Source: CAZDKK01 sp964603725
GTDB taxonomy: Bacteria; Eisenbacteria; RBG-16-71-46; CAIMUX01; WJJG01
Direction of reading: 5' to 3'
Length of the DNA: 64,000 nt
Assembly: GCA_964603725.1 (NCBI GenBank)
Contig: CAZRWW010000017.1
Span: 1 to 64,000, forward strand
Part shown: piece by piece, positions 23,023-34,502 of the stretch
How positions within the stretch are numbered: the stretch's first letter is position 1
How the letters are laid out: every line of letters starts with the position of its first letter
Position numbers and translations under genes: made by a program
Notes under the pieces: generated by a model
Seen by the model: the letters and a program-made list of their open reading frames with translations, nothing else
The model's database searches: none
Told to the model about the DNA's origin: nothing

Positions 23023-23798
23023 GCCCCGCGTGAGACATCCCTCGGTCCCCAGGCAGCGCGCAGGTCCCGGATGGCCCGGGCCCGGTCCGGCTGCCCGAAG
23101 ACCGCCTGGCCGGCGACGAAGAGCTCCGCTCCCTCCCGGGCGCAGGGCCCGACCGTCTCGGGCCCGATTCCACCGTCGACCTCGACCCGATAGCGCCAGC
23201 CGCGCTCGATCGCCAGGCGGCGCACCTGGCCCAGCGTGGGCAGCTCCTGGGCCAGGAACTTCTGGCCCCCGAAGCCCGGCTCGACCGTCATGATCAGCAC
23301 CAGGTCGAGCGCGGCGCCCACGCTCTGGAGCCAAGGGAGCGGATCGGTCCCCGGGCGAAAGGTCAGTCCAAGGCCGCACTCCCGCTGGGTCAGGAGGCGG
23401 CACGCCTCCTCGAACCGCCTCAGGCCGGCGGGCGTGAGGCCTCGCTCGTCGCGCCCCCCCGCCAGCGCTTCCGCATGCAGAGTAAGAAGATCCGCCCCGG
23501 CGTCGGCGAACGGCGCGAGGTAGCGCAGGGGGTCGTCGATCATCAGATGGGCATCCAGAAAGAGGTCCGTGGCGCGGCGAATCGAGCGCACTAGGGGCGG
23601 CCCAAACGTGATGTTGGGGACGAAACGGCCGTCCATGACATCGAGGTGCAATATTGTTACACCTTGGGCGGCCACGGCTTGGATTTCCTCCGCCAGACGG
23701 GCGAAGTCCGCCGAGAGGAGCGAGGGAACGATTTGCAGCCCCGCCGGGATCGATCTGGACGTCAAGCTCTGGCCCCCTGGCTTACGCGCTCGAGTCAA
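23019..23798 (-). CDS. rpe: Ribulose-phosphate 3-epimerase
   Basis: 259 residues, a TIM-barrel enzyme that interconverts ribulose-5-P and xylulose-5-P. Motifs are IVPSLLSADF, LHLDVMDGRFVPNITFGPP (metal His and Asp), DAHLMIDDP, MTVEPGFGGQKF and VEVDGGIG. The reading frame opens with TTG at 23798, overlapping the PASTA-gene stop as TTGA, giving a 20-residue tail before the core. A start nearer the core cannot be excluded. The gene ends the block that begins at ruvB. Confidence 0.95.
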   Translation of the reverse strand: MTRARKPGGQSLTSRSIPAGLQIVPSLLSADFARLAEEIQAVAAQGVTILHLDVMDGRFVPNITFGPPLVRSIRRATDLFLDAHLMIDDPLRYLAPFADAGADLLTLHAEALAGGRDERGLTPAGLRRFEEACRLLTQRECGLGLTFRPGTDPLPWLQSVGAALDLVLIMTVEPGFGGQKFLAQELPTLGQVRRLAIERGWRYRVEVDGGIGPETVGPCAREGAELFVAGQAVFGQPDRARAIRDLRAAWGPRDVSRGA

Positions 23799-24526
23799 CC
23801 GCCCGCCTGGATCTCGACCGTGCCACCGGCCTGCACCGGGTGCCCCGGAGGCGGCGTCTGCTCGATGACCTGGCCCGGCCGCTCCCGGCTCGAGCCGTGT
23901 ATTCGCTGGATGACCCGCAACCCGGAGGCCTCCAGCTCCTGCTTGGTCGCCTGGGCGTCGAGGCCGCGCAGGTCGGGCATGTAGTAGCGCCGCGGGGGCG
24001 GGCCGCTACTCACGAGCAGGTCCACCGTGGCCCCGCGTCCCACCGGCGTGCCGGGCTTGGGCCAGGCCGCCACCACGCAGTCGGCCGGCAGCAAGCGATG
24101 CGTGACCTTGCTGACCCGGCCCATCCGGACGCCCTCGCGCTGGAGGAGGAAGCGGGTGTGGAAAAGCGTCTCGCCGGTCAGCCTGGGCACGCGCTGTGTC
24201 GCCGGCCCCGTGCTGACGACCAGGTCGACCTGCCGGCCGCGGCGGACCCTGGCCCCGGGCGGCGGCGACTGGCGCACGATGCGGCCCGCCGGAACGAGAT
24301 CATCCACGGCCTCGGCCGTCGATCCCGAGGTCAGCGCCGCGCCCTCGATGAGGGGGGCCGCCTCGACGGCGTTCAGGCCGCGCAGATCGGGCACCGCCGT
24401 GTCGTGGCCGTGCTTGACGACGATCGGCATGATGGCGACCTGGAACAGGATCACCGCCGCCACGGCGCCCAGGGCAATCCAACCCAGGTTCCTGCTCCAC
24501 CTCGGAGCCCGCGGGCGCGCGCTCAT
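23795..24526 (-). CDS. Membrane-anchored PASTA-domain protein
   Basis: 243 residues: a basic cytoplasmic N-terminus, one transmembrane helix (about 14-35, LGWIALGAVAAVILFQVAIM) and three PASTA repeats, each beginning with a P-D/L-L-x-G motif (VPDLRGLNAVEA, VPRLTGETLFHT, MPDLRGLDAQAT) and ending in a VDLLVS-type strand. PASTA modules bind peptidoglycan or beta-lactam-like ligands. There is no kinase domain, unlike PknB. The ATG at 24526 overlaps the rsmB stop (ATGA). Its place between rsmB and rpe mirrors loci where pknB and rsgA lie nearby. The exact role is unknown. Confidence 0.88.
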   Translation of the reverse strand: MSARPRAPRWSRNLGWIALGAVAAVILFQVAIMPIVVKHGHDTAVPDLRGLNAVEAAPLIEGAALTSGSTAEAVDDLVPAGRIVRQSPPPGARVRRGRQVDLVVSTGPATQRVPRLTGETLFHTRFLLQREGVRMGRVSKVTHRLLPADCVVAAWPKPGTPVGRGATVDLLVSSGPPPRRYYMPDLRGLDAQATKQELEASGLRVIQRIHGSSRERPGQVIEQTPPPGHPVQAGGTVEIQAGG

Positions 24527-25869
24527 GCCTTGGCCTCCGCGGCCACCGATCGGCGCTGGAGGAGCGCGGCAAAGACGCCTTCCATGCCCCGTGTACCCGG
24601 CGGGACCAGCAAGGTGTCCTGGGGCCCGCGCAGCTCCTCCGGAACCCACTTGGGCAGGGTGCAGCGGTCGAAGCCGCGCTGCCGGTCCAGGAATCGGTCG
24701 ACCAGCCGGGTCGTTTCCTCGGGCTCCAGGCTGCAAACGCTGTAGAGCAGCCATCCCCCGGGCCGCACCAGCGTCGCGGCGGACTCGAGCAGCTTCGCCT
24801 GCAGCAGCGCGGCGTCGGCCAACTCCCCGGGCGTCCGCAGCCAGCGCGCGTCGGGGCGCCGCCGCAGCACGCCGAGGCCCGAGCACGGAGCATCGAGCAG
24901 CACGCGGGCGAAGGCGCAGCGCAAGGGCGGCCGCCGGCCGTCGGCGACCAGCGGGTGCAGGCGTTCGAGCCCCAGCCGCTGCTTGGTCTCCACGATGCGC
25001 CGCACGCGGTGCCAGGTCAGATCGGCGGCGATGACGTCCACCCCGGGGGAGAGCTCGACCAGGTGGCTGGTCTTGGTGCCGGGCGCGGCGCACACCTCGA
25101 GCACCGGGCCCGCCCCCGCATCGGGCCAGAGATGCCCGATCAGAGACTGGCTCTCGTCCTGCAGCGTCACGCTGCCGTTGAGCAAGAGCTCGTGCTCGCC
25201 GATGGCGAAGCTGCCCGAGATCCGCAGGACCTCCTCGAGCAGACTGCCCCGCGTCACGCGGTGGCCCTCGCCCTCGAGCTGCCGGCGGATGCGCCCGCGC
25301 GTCTCGCCGTCGCCGCGCACCCGCAGGTGGAAGTCGGGCGATTGGTTGTTCCAGCGGCAGATCCGGTGGGTCTCATCCTCCCCCCAGCGCCGAATCCAGC
25401 GCTCGAGCAGCCAGCCCGGATGCGACAGCTCCCCCTCGAGGGCCGCCAGCCCCCGGCCGCGCTGCCACTCCTCCGGGCCGGGCGTCCGGGCCAGCAGGCC
25501 GCGCAGCACGCTGTTGACCAGCCGCGCCTTGCCCGCGCCCGCCTTCAGCCGCGTGAGATCCACCGCGGTGTGGACGACCGCGTGCGGCGGAATCTGCTCG
25601 AGGTGGAACATCTGCACGTAGGCCAGCCGCAGCACGTTGAGCGTCACGGGATCCAGCGACCGCACGCCGCGCGCCAGGCGGCCGTCGAGCACGTGGTCGG
25701 CGCGGCCCCGCCAGCGGTGCGTGGTGCGCACGAGCTGCGTCACGAAGCGCCGGTCGCGCGCGCTCAGCCCGCTGTGCGCCAGCGTGGGGGCGAGCACGGG
25801 ATCGGACGGAATCCGCCCGGTCTGGCACTTGACCAGAACCTCCAGCGCGACCTGCCGGGCATCCATCAT
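24523..25869 (-). CDS. rsmB: 16S rRNA (cytosine967-C5)-methyltransferase
   Basis: 448 residues: a NusB-like RNA-binding N-terminal domain (about 1-140) and a Rossmann methyltransferase domain. SAM motif I is VLEVCAAPGTKTSHLVEL. The two active Cys lie in DAPCSGLGVLRRRPD (motif IV) and YSVCSLEPEE (motif VI), the RsmB/Sun signature. Two consecutive ATGs (25869, 25866) overlap the fmt stop. The fmt-rsmB order is common; def, the usual third member, is absent here. Confidence 0.95.
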   Translation of the reverse strand: MMDARQVALEVLVKCQTGRIPSDPVLAPTLAHSGLSARDRRFVTQLVRTTHRWRGRADHVLDGRLARGVRSLDPVTLNVLRLAYVQMFHLEQIPPHAVVHTAVDLTRLKAGAGKARLVNSVLRGLLARTPGPEEWQRGRGLAALEGELSHPGWLLERWIRRWGEDETHRICRWNNQSPDFHLRVRGDGETRGRIRRQLEGEGHRVTRGSLLEEVLRISGSFAIGEHELLLNGSVTLQDESQSLIGHLWPDAGAGPVLEVCAAPGTKTSHLVELSPGVDVIAADLTWHRVRRIVETKQRLGLERLHPLVADGRRPPLRCAFARVLLDAPCSGLGVLRRRPDARWLRTPGELADAALLQAKLLESAATLVRPGGWLLYSVCSLEPEETTRLVDRFLDRQRGFDRCTLPKWVPEELRGPQDTLLVPPGTRGMEGVFAALLQRRSVAAEAKA

Positions 25870-26834
25870 CGCTCGGTCACCTCGGAGCACTCCGGGTAGG
25901 GGGTCAGTCGGCAACCGGCCCGCAGCCGCTGCCCGCAGCAGAAGGCCTCTCCGTCCTGAGGCCGGCAGTTCTCGCGCTGGACGCGCCGCAGGGCCACCGC
26001 CCCGGGGAGCGCCGCCACCAGCGGCCCGCCGCGCCCCCCGGCGCGCAGCAGCGTGCCCGGTGGCTCGGGCCGCGCCACCTCGTCGCAGGCTTCGACCGCC
26101 AGGACCTTGACGCGGGCGCCGCCGAGATAGCAGAAGGTGCCCGGCCACGGATCGAGGGCGCGCACGAGGCGCTCGATCTGCGTGGCCGGCAGGCGCCAGT
26201 CGAGCCGCCCGTGCTCGCGCTCGAGGCGCGGCGCGTAGCTGGCGGTCGCCTCATCCTGGGGGCGCGCCGGGAGCTGGCCGCCCGCCAGTCCGTGGATGGC
26301 CTCGCAGAGCAGATCGGCGCCCAGGTGGCCCAGGCGCTCGCCCAGGGTGTGGGCCGTGTCTCCCGGACGAATCGGCTCGGCGCGCTGGAGCAGGATCGGC
26401 CCCGTGTCGACGCCCGCCTCCATGCGGTAGACCGTAACGCCGGTGACGTCGTCGCCGCGCAGGATCGCCCAGGCGATGGGCGACAGACCCCGGTAGCGGG
26501 GCAGCAGCGAGGGATGCAGGTTGAGGCACCCCAGCCGCGGCAGCGCCAGCAGGCGCGGCCGGAAGATCTTGCCGTAGGCGGCGGTGACGATGAGATCGGG
26601 CGCCAGCTCGGCCAGGTACGCCAGCTCGGGCGCGGTCTGGAGCACCTCGGGCTGGCGCAGGGCGAGGCCTTGCTCCAGGGCGGCCTGCGCCACGGGGGGC
26701 TGAACCAGCTTCAGCCCCCGGCCGGCCTGCCGCGCGGGCTGCGCGTAGACCGCCGCCGGTCGCAGGTCGCGCTCGCAGAGCCGGAGCAGGGCGGGCACGG
26801 CGAAGGCCGGCGTTCCCATGAAGACGAGCTTCAC
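25866..26834 (-). CDS. fmt: Methionyl-tRNA formyltransferase
   Basis: 322 residues. It formylates initiator Met-tRNA using 10-formyl-THF. The N-terminus KLVFMGTPAFAVPALLRLCE, the catalytic segment LNLHPSLLPRYRGLSPIAWA (Asn and His) and MEAGVDTGPIL (Asp) are intact. The C-terminal OB-like domain binds tRNA. It lies 58 nt downstream of yajC and overlaps rsmB by 4 bp. Confidence 0.97.
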   Translation of the reverse strand: MKLVFMGTPAFAVPALLRLCERDLRPAAVYAQPARQAGRGLKLVQPPVAQAALEQGLALRQPEVLQTAPELAYLAELAPDLIVTAAYGKIFRPRLLALPRLGCLNLHPSLLPRYRGLSPIAWAILRGDDVTGVTVYRMEAGVDTGPILLQRAEPIRPGDTAHTLGERLGHLGADLLCEAIHGLAGGQLPARPQDEATASYAPRLEREHGRLDWRLPATQIERLVRALDPWPGTFCYLGGARVKVLAVEACDEVARPEPPGTLLRAGGRGGPLVAALPGAVALRRVQRENCRPQDGEAFCCGQRLRAGCRLTPYPECSEVTER

Positions 26835-26892
26835 GCCTGGTCCCCTTCCTCCGGCGCTCCCTGCGGCCCTCTCGCTCGGCAGGCCGCGGCGG

Positions 26893-27225
26893 CTAGCGGT
26901 TCTTGGTCAGCACCTGCTGGATGTGGCTGCGCGCGACCTCGACCTTGGTGTTCTCCGCGATCTTGAGCACCACGATGCGTGCGCCATCGGTGTCGCGCGT
27001 GCCGGCCACCGTGCCGATGAGGCCGCCAGAGGTCATGACCTCATCGCCGTTCTTGATCGCCTCGAGCATCTTCTGATGCTCGCGCTGGCGCTTCTGCTGC
27101 GGTCGAATGATGAGCAGCCAGAAGATGACGAAGACCGCCACCATCGGCAGCATCACCAGGAACGGGTTGCTCTGCTGGCCGCCGCTGGGCGGCGCCCCGG
27201 ACATCAGCAGCATCCACATCGGCAT
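26893..27225 (-). CDS. yajC: Preprotein translocase accessory subunit YajC
   Basis: 110 residues with one N-terminal transmembrane helix (FLVMLPMVAVFVIFWLLIIR, about 24-43) followed by RPQQKRQREHQKM and the small conserved domain GDEVMTSGGLIGTV. YajC associates with SecDF-SecYEG. The ATG at 27225 has GGAGAGGAG six bases upstream. It follows tgt by 30 nt as in E. coli, but secD and secF do not follow; fmt does. Confidence 0.94.
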   Translation of the reverse strand: MPMWMLLMSGAPPSGGQQSNPFLVMLPMVAVFVIFWLLIIRPQQKRQREHQKMLEAIKNGDEVMTSGGLIGTVAGTRDTDGARIVVLKIAENTKVEVARSHIQQVLTKNR

Positions 27226-27255
27226 ACACACTCCTCTCCACAACGCCCCCGGGGA

Positions 27256-28413
27256 CTACCCGATCCTCGCCAGCGTCTGCTGGGCAAACTGGGCGTAGGC
27301 TCCCGCTGCGATCGCCGACCGCGCGCGCTCCATGAGCTGGAGGTAGAAGGCCAGCGTATGGATCGTCGCCAGTCGTCCGGCGAGCTGCTCCCCCACCTGG
27401 AACAGGTGGCGCAGATAGGCCCGCGAGTAGCGCCGGCAGACCGGGCACCCGCAGGCCGGATCGATGGGCCGATCGTCCTCGGCGTAGGCCCGGTTCTTGA
27501 TGATCATGCGCCCGTTCCAGGTGTAGATCGTGCCCTTGCGCGCGTTGCGGGTGGGCAACACGCAGTCGAACATGTCCACGCCGCGGCCGACCGCGTCGAG
27601 GATGTCGGCCGGCGTTCCGACCCCCATGAGGTAGCGGGGCCGCTCCTCCGGCAGCTCGACGATCGTCGCGTCCACGGCCGCCAGCCGCAGCTCGAGCGGC
27701 TCGCCGACCGAAAGACCGCCGAGAGCATAACCATCGAAACCGCTTGTGGCAAGCGCACCGGCGCAGCGCCGGCGCAGCTCGGGATGGACCCCGCCCTGCA
27801 CGATGGCGAAGAGCGCGCCGTGCCACTGTCCGGCGGCCCGCATCCGCTCGCGCTCGATCCGCGATCGCTCGGCCCAGTCCAGAGTCAGGGCCATCTCCTC
27901 GGCCGCCTGCTCTTCACCGGCGGGATAGGCCGTGCAGACGTCGAGGACCATGCGGATGTCGCTGCCCAGGTCCTCCTGGATCGCGAGCACGCCCTCGGGC
28001 GTGAAGAGGTGCGATGAGCCGTCGAGGTGCGAGCGGAACTCGATGCCCTCGGGGCGGATCCGCCGCAGGTCCGCCAGGCTGTGGACCTGGAAGCCCCCGC
28101 TGTCGGTCAGGAGCGCCCCGCTCCAGGCCATGAAGCGCCGCAGGCCGCCGCGCGCGCGGATGAGCGCGGCGCCGGGCCGCAGGTGCAGGTGGTAGGTGTT
28201 GGCCAGGATCAGGCGCGCGCCGATCTGCTCGAGGTCCTCCGAGCCCAGGGTCTTCACGCTGGCGCGCGTCCCGACCGGCATGAAGACCGGCGTGGGCACA
28301 TCGAGATCTCCGCACCGCAGCCGGCCCAGCCGAGGGCCCGTCGCGCCGCCGAGCAGCAGCTCGAATGAGTGCGGCCTGCCCTCCCGGAACTCCTGCTCAT
28401 CGCCGTTCGCCAC
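27256..28413 (-). CDS. tgt: Queuine tRNA-ribosyltransferase
   Basis: 385 residues. It exchanges G34 for preQ1 in GUN-anticodon tRNAs. The substrate motif DSGGFQVHSL, the catalytic Asp region MGVGTPADILDAVGRGVDMF, CVLPTRNARKG, and the zinc site CGCPVCRRYSRAYLRHLF with the later His are all present. The GTG at 28413 has GAGGAGG nine bases upstream. The residues ahead of FELLLGG are variable. It sits between queA and yajC in the canonical order. Confidence 0.96.
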   Translation of the reverse strand: MANGDEQEFREGRPHSFELLLGGATGPRLGRLRCGDLDVPTPVFMPVGTRASVKTLGSEDLEQIGARLILANTYHLHLRPGAALIRARGGLRRFMAWSGALLTDSGGFQVHSLADLRRIRPEGIEFRSHLDGSSHLFTPEGVLAIQEDLGSDIRMVLDVCTAYPAGEEQAAEEMALTLDWAERSRIERERMRAAGQWHGALFAIVQGGVHPELRRRCAGALATSGFDGYALGGLSVGEPLELRLAAVDATIVELPEERPRYLMGVGTPADILDAVGRGVDMFDCVLPTRNARKGTIYTWNGRMIIKNRAYAEDDRPIDPACGCPVCRRYSRAYLRHLFQVGEQLAGRLATIHTLAFYLQLMERARSAIAAGAYAQFAQQTLARIG

Positions 28414-28581
28414 GCGCGATCCTCCTCGGCTCCGCGCGCCCCCCGGGCCGCGCCGGCCGGCGGGACGCGCCAAACCGGGCGATGCTACCACAGGCCGGGC
28501 ACGCGCCGCACGCGCTCCCGGCACCCCGAGCCCAGCACCGGCCCCCCGAGCCCACCGCTGGCCCCCCGGAGGCCGGCGGGT

Positions 28582-29736
28582 CTAGAGAATGAGCATCGCG
28601 TCGCCGTAGCTGTAGAAGCGGTAGCCGCGCGCCAGCGCTTCGCCGTAGGCCCGCAGGATCCGCTCGCGCCCCGTGAACGCCGCCACCAGCATGAGCAGGC
28701 TGCTGCGCGGTAGGTGGAAGTTGGTGACGAGGGCGTCGGTGGCGCGCGGCCCGGCCGGCGGACGGATGAAGAGGCGCGTCGCACCGGCCCCGGCCCGCAC
28801 GCGGCCGTCGGCGCCGGCGCAGGTCTCGAGCACGCGGGCCGTGGTCGTGCCGACGGCCACGACGCGCCGCCCGGCAGCCCGCGTCTGGGCGATCGCGGCC
28901 GCCGTCTCGCCCGGCAGCTCGAAGATCTCCTCGTGAAGCTCGCCGCGCTCGAGGTCCCGCCCCGCCAGCGGCCGGAACGTCCCCGGCCCCACGTGCAGCG
29001 TCACGTGGGCGCAGCGCACCCCGGCCGCAGCCAGCCGGTCGAGAAGCTCGGGCGTGAAGTGCAGCCCGGCCGTGGGCGCCGCCACCGCCCCGGCGCGGCG
29101 GGCATAGACCGTCTGGTAGCGCTCGCGGTCCTGAAGGTCGTCGGCGCGCCGGATGTACGGCGGCAGAGGGACGTGCCCCGCCCGCGCCAGCAGCAGATCG
29201 CTGGGGCCGGGCCCGGCCAGGCGCACGCGCCACTCGGGCCCCTGGACCTGCTCGACCAGGCTCAGCCGAAAGCCCTCGGCGAGCTCGATCTCGTGGCCCG
29301 CGCGCTTGCGGCCCGAGTAGCGCACCAACGCTTCCCACAGCTCCGGGCCCTGGGGCGCGCCGGGCTCGCTTCCCAGCGCGCGCACCAGCAGCACCTCGGC
29401 CCGACCGCCGCCCGGCAGCCGGTGTCCGAGGAGCCGCGCCGGGATGACCCGCGTGTCGTTCAGGACGAGCAGATCGCCGGGCGCGAGGAACTCCGGCAGG
29501 TCGCGGAAGCGCGCGTGCGCGCGCACGAGGGGCTCGCCCGCGCGCGCGAGCACGAGCAGGCGCGAGGCATCGCGCGGCTCGGCGGGCCGCTGCGCGATGG
29601 CCGCCGCGGGTAGTTCGTAGTCGTAGCCGCTGAGGAACGCCTCGTGGGAGTCGTCCTGGCGAGCGGCGTGCGGTTCACCTTGCGGATCGCCGCGGCGAGC
29701 GGCGTGCGGGTCGGATGCGCGCGCGCGGCCGGTCAT
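28582..29736 (-). CDS. queA: S-adenosylmethionine:tRNA ribosyltransferase-isomerase
   Basis: 384 residues. It transfers and isomerises the ribosyl group of SAM onto preQ1-tRNA, yielding epoxyqueuosine. Motifs are FLSGYDYELPAAAIAQRPAE, LVLNDTRVIPARLLG, AAPTAGLHFTPELLDRL and TNFHLPRSSLLMLVAAF. The first 30 residues form a hydrophilic extension. The ATG at 29736 has GGAGGGG about ten bases upstream. It lies 31 nt after ruvB. The 168 nt between queA and tgt are GC-rich, with short CCCCCCGAGCCC-like repeats and no gene. Confidence 0.96.
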   Translation of the reverse strand: MTGRARASDPHAARRGDPQGEPHAARQDDSHEAFLSGYDYELPAAAIAQRPAEPRDASRLLVLARAGEPLVRAHARFRDLPEFLAPGDLLVLNDTRVIPARLLGHRLPGGGRAEVLLVRALGSEPGAPQGPELWEALVRYSGRKRAGHEIELAEGFRLSLVEQVQGPEWRVRLAGPGPSDLLLARAGHVPLPPYIRRADDLQDRERYQTVYARRAGAVAAPTAGLHFTPELLDRLAAAGVRCAHVTLHVGPGTFRPLAGRDLERGELHEEIFELPGETAAAIAQTRAAGRRVVAVGTTTARVLETCAGADGRVRAGAGATRLFIRPPAGPRATDALVTNFHLPRSSLLMLVAAFTGRERILRAYGEALARGYRFYSYGDAMLIL

Positions 29737-29767
29737 CGAGCCTCGCCCCTCCAGGCAGCCATCCCGT

Positions 29768-30829
<1,062 letters not shown>

Positions 30830-31231
30830 CTTGCTCCTTTCCGCGCTTCGGGATGGATCCGCCGCCCTGCCTGAGTGCCAGGACCATCCTAGCCCAAGCC
30901 GCCCGGTCAGCCCAGCGCCGCGATTGCCAAGCACCGGGATGGCCCCCGCGCCGGGAGCCCGGCCCCCCGGCGCGGCCTCGCCCGGACCGCCCCGGGCCGG
31001 ACCGCCTCGCCCGGACCGCCCCGGCCGGGCCGGTGGGACCACCGCGCCCTCCTCGGGTGTATTGCTGAGGGGCGTCTCCGCGGCTGGCCAACGGGCCCCC
31101 GAGTCGATAGACTGCCTCGGGAGAGACTTGGCGAGGCGCCCCATGCGCATCAAGGGCCTCGCCGGGCATGCCGATAGGCCATAGAGAAGCACGATCGGCA
31201 ATCGCCCGGCCCAGGGAAGGGAGGAGAGGCC
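30830..31231. other. Divergent intergenic region between ruvB and prkA
   Basis: About 400 nt without a gene. It is very GC-rich, with three copies of a CCCGGACCGCC-type motif between about 30990 and 31030. A TAGACT box at 31111-31116 could be a -10 for prkA but lacks a convincing -35. A strong purine-rich ribosome-binding site, GGGAAGGGAGGAGAGG, precedes the prkA ATG. Confidence 0.5.
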
Positions 31232-33280
<2,049 letters not shown>

Positions 33281-33388
33281 CGACAGGCGCGCCCCCCGGG
33301 CCGGGGGGCTGCGGGACGGGCCCCGGCGGGTCGGCCGGAGCCGCCCGGCTCGCGCGGAGAACCGCCTGGCAGAAGGAGCCGGCAAGCC

Positions 33389-34474
33389 ATGCCCCGGATC
33401 ACGCGCGATCACAGTCGCTTCCGCGAGATCGTCAAGGGCAGCGTCCGCCGCGAGTTCCGCAAGTACATCACCCACGGCGAGATGATCGGCCGGCGCGGCA
33501 AGCGCGCGGTGAGCATTCCGGTGCCGCGGATCGAGATCCCCATCTTCCGCTACGGTCAGAACCAGGGCGGCGTCGGCCAGGGCGAGGGCGAGCCCGGGGA
33601 CGAGGCCCAGCCGGGGCAGGGCCAGGCCGGCGATCAGACCGCGCCCCACACGATGGAAGTCGAGGTCTCCCTGGACGAGCTGGCGGAGATGCTGGGCGAG
33701 GAGCTCGAGCTGCCGCGCATCCAGCCCCGCGGCCAGCAGGAGATCCCCGAGCACAAGGAGCGCTACAGCAGCATTCGCCCCATCGGCCCCGAGTCGCTGC
33801 GTCACTTCAAGCGCACCTACCGGCGGGCCCTGCGCCGGATGCTGGCCTCGGGTCAGTACGACCCGGTCGACCCGGTGGTCGTGCCGATCCGCGAGGACCG
33901 CATCTACAAGTCCTGGAAGACCACCCTGGCGCCGCGCACCAACGCGGTGATCTTCTACTTGATGGACGTCTCGGGCAGCATGGGCGACGAGCAGAAGGAG
34001 ATCGTCCGCACCGAGTCGTTCTGGATCGACACCTGGCTCCAGCACCACTACCGCGACCTGCGCGCCCGCTACGTCGTCCACGACGCCGAGGCCAAGGAGG
34101 TCGATCGCGAGGTCTTCTACAATCTGAAGGAGGCCGGCGGGACGAAGATCTCCTCGGCCTACGGCCTGGCCGCCAAGATCGTCGAGGAGGAGTACCCGCC
34201 GCCGGAGTGGAACATCTACATCTTCCACTTCTCGGACGGCGACAACTGGGGCAGCGGCGACACCGAGGTCTGCCTCGCGCTCCTGCGCGAGAAGCTCCTG
34301 CCGGCGGTCAACCTCTTCGGCTACGGCCAGGTCGAGTCGCCCTACGGCAGCGGCCAGTTCATCCACGACCTGAAGGGCGGCTTCGCGGGCGCGGAGAACT
34401 TGATCACCTCGAAGATCCCGAACAAGGATGCCATCTACGAGTCGATCAAGGAGTTCCTGGGCAAGGGGAAGTAG
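33389..34474 (+). CDS. yeaH: YeaH/YhbH family (DUF444) VWA-like protein
   Basis: 361 residues. The first 50 residues are basic (GRRGKRAVSIPVPRIEIPIF), then comes a Gly/Gln-rich linker (about 55-85), and the C-terminal half has a von Willebrand A-like fold with the MIDAS motif DVSGSMG at about 193-199. Members are encoded between prkA and spoVR and needed in sporulation or stress survival; the molecular role is unclear. The ATG at 33389 follows an AAGGAG run. Co-transcription with prkA is very likely. Confidence 0.95.
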   Translation: MPRITRDHSRFREIVKGSVRREFRKYITHGEMIGRRGKRAVSIPVPRIEIPIFRYGQNQGGVGQGEGEPGDEAQPGQGQAGDQTAPHTMEVEVSLDELAEMLGEELELPRIQPRGQQEIPEHKERYSSIRPIGPESLRHFKRTYRRALRRMLASGQYDPVDPVVVPIREDRIYKSWKTTLAPRTNAVIFYLMDVSGSMGDEQKEIVRTESFWIDTWLQHHYRDLRARYVVHDAEAKEVDREVFYNLKEAGGTKISSAYGLAAKIVEEEYPPPEWNIYIFHFSDGDNWGSGDTEVCLALLREKLLPAVNLFGYGQVESPYGSGQFIHDLKGGFAGAENLITSKIPNKDAIYESIKEFLGKGK

Positions 34475-34502
34475 GAGGCTGCCCGCGGCGGGTAGAGGAA
34501 CG